NCBI GenBank assembly: GCA_015655365.1 | Contig: JAATFE010000341.1 | Span: 1 to 10,941, forward strand | DNA length: 10,941 nt | Direction: 5' to 3' | From: Terriglobales bacterium | GTDB taxonomy: Bacteria > Acidobacteriota > Terriglobia > Terriglobales > Acidobacteriaceae | Shown here: positions 7,401-10,941 of the stretch, in pieces | How positions within the stretch are numbered: position 1 is the first letter of the stretch | Layout of the letters: each line of letters opens with the position of its first letter | Position numbers and translations under genes: made by a program | The notes under the pieces: model-generated | The model's input: only the letters and a program-made list of their open reading frames with translations | Databases searched by the model: none | Told to the model about the DNA's origin: nothing

Positions 7401-7834
7401 TCTCGGGGAGTTACAGCTTTGCGACGGGAATGCCGCTGACGCCGAACTATGCGGCAGCGGCGGAGGATGTGGCCCGCGGCACGGCCGGTTCGCTGCGTCC
7501 CGATCGGGTTACGGGTGTCTCGATTACCGAAGGCGGCGGTTCGCTGAAGAAATGGTTCAATACCGCGGCGTTCGCCAAGCCGGCGGGATCTTATGGCACG
7601 GCTTCAAGGAACTCGATCACCGGGCCGGGGACCGTATCGAATAACATGACGCTGTCAAAGACCATGCAGTTGGGCGATACGCGCAGCGTGGAACTTCGCG
7701 CCACGGCGAATAACATCTTCAACACCGTGCAGTACGCGGGGGTGGACACCAACGTGAGTTCACCGACCTTCGGGCAGGTGACGTCGGCGGGGTCGATGCG
7801 GGCGTTTAACTTTTTGGCGCGGTTCAGGTTTTAG
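4481..7834 (+). CDS. Outer-membrane TonB-dependent-receptor-like protein with carboxypeptidase-regulatory domain (Oar-like)
   Basis: A predicted 1117-residue outer-membrane beta-barrel protein; transport substrate or adhesive role unknown. In order: a Sec signal peptide (1-23, ending AGWA before Q24); a carboxypeptidase-regulatory-like beta-sandwich (about 47-128, GTLHGQVKSGNAPLPGVTV); a Gln/Ala/Ser-rich stretch (130-235); a glycine-rich linker (239-273) with FGGGGGFGGGG; then a long barrel region from about 285 to the end. The C-terminus, FNFLARFRF, ends in Phe as expected for a protein inserted by the Bam machinery. NNIFNTVQYAG near the end is typical of Oar-like receptors. No convincing plug domain or TonB box was found. 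The only two cysteines (786 and 794, CGATASTDC) probably form a disulfide in a surface loop. It precedes the VWA-protein gene by 96 bases, same strand, and is likely co-transcribed with it. The barrel assignment is firm; use of TonB is not. Confidence 0.88.
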   Translation: MRQSGLRRAVAMGIFLASWAGWAQEPVPDAGAPAPQVSTATAEAGGTLHGQVKSGNAPLPGVTVTAQNTLTGKRFSTISDTTGSWSLKLAQNGRYVIRTQFAAFAQGSQEAVLNATSHDQTVNFDLMLASRAAVQEQQNSESAIQQAGRLAIQQLARSGAQNLSLMSALGEGAEAQSGAAGGPGTEGAAGAALPSIAGNSDFSGDSVAISGQSGTVSPLAGIDMNRIRDAVETIRSQMGGEGGNFAGMGGLMGGGGGFGGGGGFGGGGGGGRGNFRGFNPGQPHGAVFWTGSNTATDAQLFSLHGQAQDRPASGTNRFGITFMTAPYVPGLTKPSGKDEVFFTLSGQRNSTPTDEYATVPTDVERAGNFAGQPTVYNPATGQPYLNNQVPVSSQAAALLKYFPEPAPGLINELQNYHLLTTTQSNSTQAGVRYMRSLGKNASLTGMGRGGGGGRRSQQNQGLRQSINFNYNWSHTAADNVNLFPELGGKNSTDANSLQAGYTVGYKKVTNIFNANWNRSQGQTTNFFTNGVDVATQAGILGPNNAPLNASPLNYGLPDVQLSNISGLNQQQPSFSVTQTISFSEVLSWIHGKHNLRFGGDYRRVHRDFLGGSNATGTFYFTGAYTGSSLGDFLLGAPQETTIDSAVAKSYLRENVMDTFAMDDWRVRPYLTLNFGLRYEFFAPFTEKYGHLAIVDTNPAGGFTQAAEVVAGGVGAVSGRLPDSLVYPFKTGIAPRVGLALRLPRQTVVRVAFGMNYTNGQYAAFARTMAHQPPFANEQTNQAAQFCGATASTDCLSLANGFPAPDATGNYALDPHYHLPYAETWNLDIQKTLRWGLVLNAGYNGSKGNHLDVTTAPGRTAAGVSYSGALFNYEQSVAFSKFGAGTLRLNKRMSHGVSVGANYQYSHSIDDAGSVGGTSTVVAQNWQNLQAEQGNSSFDQRQKVSGTYVFELPFGKDKQWLTTGTAAHIFEGFSISGSYSFATGMPLTPNYAAAAEDVARGTAGSLRPDRVTGVSITEGGGSLKKWFNTAAFAKPAGSYGTASRNSITGPGTVSNNMTLSKTMQLGDTRSVELRATANNIFNTVQYAGVDTNVSSPTFGQVTSAGSMRAFNFLARFRF
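5195..5299 (+). repeat. Glycine-rich low-complexity coding segment
   Basis: It encodes residues 239-273 of the barrel protein, mostly glycine with regularly placed Phe in GGGGGF-type units. The DNA is a run of GGN codons with partial repeat structure (GGCGGCGGNTT), so its length may vary by slippage between strains. The opposite strand gives a spurious polyproline reading frame. Confidence 0.8.
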
Positions 7835-7841
7835 CCAAACA

Positions 7842-7915
7842 GCGGAGCTAGCGGGGTTAGCCGCGCTGCGCGCGTGTCAGCAGAGTTAGCAAGTCGGCGA
7901 GTTATCGAGTCATCG
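7842..7915 (+). repeat. Degenerate 8-9 base tandem repeat between the two envelope genes
   Basis: Units related to GC-GAGTTA can be aligned: GCGGAGCTA (7842), GCGGGGTTA (7851), GCAGAGTTA (7880), GCAAGTCG (7889), GCGAGTTA (7897) and TCGAGTCA (7905), with a GC-rich interruption at 7860-7879. It begins eight bases after the barrel-protein stop and ends just before the VWA-protein ribosome binding site. No promoter or strong hairpin was found in it, so it fits an intra-operon spacer grown by repeat expansion. Confidence 0.5.
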
Positions 7916-7920
7916 GGCGG

Positions 7921-7925
7921 AAGGA
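7921..7925 (+). promoter_or_regulatory. Ribosome binding site deciding the VWA-protein start
   Basis: AAGGA, a five-base spacer, then ATG 7931, which opens directly into a signal peptide. The longer reading frame starting at GTG 7874 lies in repeat DNA and would bury the signal peptide. Confidence 0.85.
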
Positions 7926-7930
7926 TTTTC

Positions 7931-10114
7931 ATGACGGGTTGGATGCAGAGGGTCGGGGCGGGAGTTGCGGCGTTGGCGCTGGGTTTGCCGGGGGCGCAGC
8001 CGGCGCCGACACAGAATACGGGTCAGGCACAGGGCGCGCAGAGTGAGGAGATGCCGGCCGGTGGCTTTGTGCTGAAGATGAACGGCGAACTGGTGCTGAC
8101 CAACGTGGTGGCGCGGGACGCCAAGACCGGCGAACTGGTGCGCGGACTCAAGCAGAGCGACTTCAGCGTCTACGAGAACGGCAAGCCGCAGCAGATTGCG
8201 AGCTTCGACTTCGAGAGCGTCGACATGGCCACGCCGCTGAACGAAACCACGGTGAGCGGATTGGCCGCGGGCGCAAGCGGCAACAAGGCCGCGGCGGTGG
8301 CACGGCCCGAGGACCTGCGCAATCATCGGCTGATCGTGATGTTCTTCGATCTGACCTCGATGCAGCCGGAAGATCTGGACCGCAGCGTGGAGGCGGCCAA
8401 GGACTTTTTGAACAAAAAGATGCAGCCGGCCGATTTGGTGGCGCTGGTTTCGCTGGGCGGCACGCTGAAGGTGGACCAGGACTTTACCGCGGACAAGGCG
8501 GCGCTGACACGCGAGGTCGGAGCCTATAACGGTACCGAAGGGCAGGGCTTTGCAGCCGGGGCCACCGCGGACTCTAACCAGGCGGAGGATGCCACCGATT
8601 ACACGCCGGACGAGAGCGAATACAACGACCTGAATACCGACCGCGAATTGTTCGCGCTGCGAGCGGTGGCCAAGTCGCTCGAAAAGATCACGGAAAAGAA
8701 GTCGCTGCTTTATTTTTCAGGCGGCATTTCGCGCGATGGGATTGAGAATCAGGCTTCGCTGCGCGCGGCGATCAACGCGGCGGTGAGGGCCAACCTGGCG
8801 ATTTATAGCGTGGATACGCGCGGGCTGGAGGCGATATCGCCGATTGGCGACGCTTCGAAGGGCAGCGTGCGCGGAAGCGGCGGTTTCAATGGCGGCGCTC
8901 TGGCCAACAACATGCAGGCCAACTTCGCCAGCCAGGAAGTGATGAGTACGCTCTCCAGCGACACGGGCGGCAAGGCGTTTCTCGATTCCAACGACTTTGC
9001 GCCGGCGTTTGCGCAGGTGCAGCGGGATACTTCTGCCTACTATGCGGTCGGATTCCGCAGTGCGAATCCTGCGCGCGACGGGCGCTATCGCAAGCTGACG
9101 ATCAAGATCAATCGGCCGGGCATCAAGCTGGAATACCGGCCCGGCTACTATGCGCCAGCGGACTTTCAGCACTCGGGACACGAAGACCGCGAGCGCGAGT
9201 TGCAGGAGCAACTGGCCAGCGATTTGCCGGCCACGGACATGGCGGTCTACCTGGACGCGTTGTATTTCCGGCTGGACGAGAACCGCTTCTATGTGCCGGT
9301 TTCGTTGATCGTGCCCGGCTCGCAGATTCCCTTTGTGAAGGGCGGCGACAAGGACAAGGCGACGCTGGACATTATCGGCACGGTGATCGACGAGGCCAAG
9401 CGGCCCATCGGCCAGGCGCGGGAAACGGTGAAGCTGAATCTGGACGGGGCATTGAACGCGCGGCAAAAGAACATTCAATACACCACCAGCTTCAAGCTGC
9501 CGGCGGGCAAGTACAAGCTGAAGTTTGTGGTCCGCGAGAATCAGACGGGGCGGATGGGCTCGTTCGAGGCGGACATCACGCTGCCGGAGATGAAGAAGGC
9601 TCCGCTCCCTGAAAAACGAATCCAGATGAGCTCGATTCTGCTGGCTTCGGCGCGGCAGCCGAGCAAGCAGCAGAACCCGCTGGTGCGCGACGGGCAGGAA
9701 TACGTGCCTAACATCAGCCACGTTTTCCGCAAGGACCAGCATTTGTATCTGCTGTATGAGATTTACAGCCCGGCGCACGAGAAGCTGGCCGCCGATGCGT
9801 CCAAGGGGACCAAGGCGGGCATCAACCTGCTGAGCAGCCTGGAACTGATTCAGGGCTCGACGAAGGTCTACGAGACGCCGCTGGTGCAGGCCAAGGCCAT
9901 CAATGTGGAGGGCCGGGATGCGGTGGCCATCGAACTGGATGTGCCGCTGGAGGGCCTGAAGGCAGGCTCGTACCTGTGCCAGTTGAACGTGATCGACGAT
10001 GCGGGTGGCAGCTTTGCGTTTCCGCGGTTTGCGGTGCTGGTGCGGGAGCCGGCGGTGGCTGCGCCTGTCCCGGGGCAACCGGCGGCTCCGCCTGGAGTCG
10101 GTGCGGGGCGCTGA
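7931..10114 (+). CDS. Secreted VWFA-related domain protein
   Basis: A predicted exported protein of 727 residues. A Sec-type signal peptide (about 1-22) is followed by a Gln/Ala-rich linker. Next is a short beta domain (50-95) with the DFSVYENGKPQQIASF pattern that precedes the VWA fold in acidobacterial VWFA-related proteins. The VWA domain spans about 130-405: LIVMFFD with Asp140, LVALVSLGG (169-177), KSLLYFSGGI (257-266) and LAIYSVDTRGL (289-299). The metal site reads DLTSM (140-144) rather than DxSxS, so its last serine is replaced by Met and metal-dependent binding may be altered. After EYRPGYYAP (401-409), the remaining 300 residues look beta-rich, without a family I can name. The C-terminal 20 residues are rich in Pro, Ala and Gly. 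Only one cysteine is present after the signal peptide, so it is not an evident lipoprotein or disulfide-rich protein. It follows the barrel-protein gene and probably works with it at the envelope. Confidence 0.9.
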   Translation: MTGWMQRVGAGVAALALGLPGAQPAPTQNTGQAQGAQSEEMPAGGFVLKMNGELVLTNVVARDAKTGELVRGLKQSDFSVYENGKPQQIASFDFESVDMATPLNETTVSGLAAGASGNKAAAVARPEDLRNHRLIVMFFDLTSMQPEDLDRSVEAAKDFLNKKMQPADLVALVSLGGTLKVDQDFTADKAALTREVGAYNGTEGQGFAAGATADSNQAEDATDYTPDESEYNDLNTDRELFALRAVAKSLEKITEKKSLLYFSGGISRDGIENQASLRAAINAAVRANLAIYSVDTRGLEAISPIGDASKGSVRGSGGFNGGALANNMQANFASQEVMSTLSSDTGGKAFLDSNDFAPAFAQVQRDTSAYYAVGFRSANPARDGRYRKLTIKINRPGIKLEYRPGYYAPADFQHSGHEDRERELQEQLASDLPATDMAVYLDALYFRLDENRFYVPVSLIVPGSQIPFVKGGDKDKATLDIIGTVIDEAKRPIGQARETVKLNLDGALNARQKNIQYTTSFKLPAGKYKLKFVVRENQTGRMGSFEADITLPEMKKAPLPEKRIQMSSILLASARQPSKQQNPLVRDGQEYVPNISHVFRKDQHLYLLYEIYSPAHEKLAADASKGTKAGINLLSSLELIQGSTKVYETPLVQAKAINVEGRDAVAIELDVPLEGLKAGSYLCQLNVIDDAGGSFAFPRFAVLVREPAVAAPVPGQPAAPPGVGAGR

Positions 10115-10172
10115 CCATCTGCGGTGGGGCCAAAGTGGTTTAAGCACATTCAGAGCATTTCAGACTCGAGCA

Positions 10173-10941
<769 letters not shown>

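Noticed and set aside
8717..10147. Minus-strand open frame of 476 codons
   Set aside because: Shadow of the VWA-protein gene, with Arg/Leu/His-rich random composition.

Overview
The window looks like an ordinary chromosomal segment of a GC-rich Gram-negative bacterium, most likely Acidobacteriota of the Terriglobia/Acidobacteriaceae type. The taxonomic guess is inferred from recalled family features: a VWFA-related secreted protein beside a carboxypeptidase-regulatory/TonB-receptor-like protein, a short XRE regulator beginning MKIGTTIRAYR, and GC-rich hairpins between genes. No transposase, integrase, phage gene, CRISPR array, tRNA or rRNA is visible.

Layout: purH (purine synthesis, minus strand, 103-1689) is followed on its 3' side by a hairpin (38-74). 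A 220-base divergent gap (1690-1909) holds the purH ribosome binding site and no other element I can support. On the plus strand come a rhomboid intramembrane protease (1910-2752) and a Tat-exported aldo/keto reductase (2852-3808). A strong 13-bp hairpin (3855-3892) sits where this gene converges on a small XRE/HTH regulator (3928-4275, minus). Divergent from the regulator is a two-gene unit on the plus strand: a large outer-membrane TonB-receptor-like protein (4481-7834) and a secreted VWA-domain protein (7931-10114), separated by 96 bases of degenerate tandem repeat. A 55-residue cysteine-rich DUF5522-like gene lies on the minus strand (10173-10340). It diverges from queC (7-cyano-7-deazaguanine synthase), which starts at 10444 or 10447 and runs off the window end.

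How the genes relate: purH, queC, rhomboid and the reductase are separate housekeeping or stand-alone functions. The only pair that looks functionally linked is the barrel protein plus the VWA protein. Both have export signals, lie in the same direction and are probably co-transcribed. They may form a cell-envelope system whose substrate cannot be told from sequence. I found no clearly new system. The points most worth following are this envelope pair (no recognisable plug, a 35-residue glycine-rich linker, a degenerate MIDAS), the GC hairpin elements, and the perfect dyad in front of queC.
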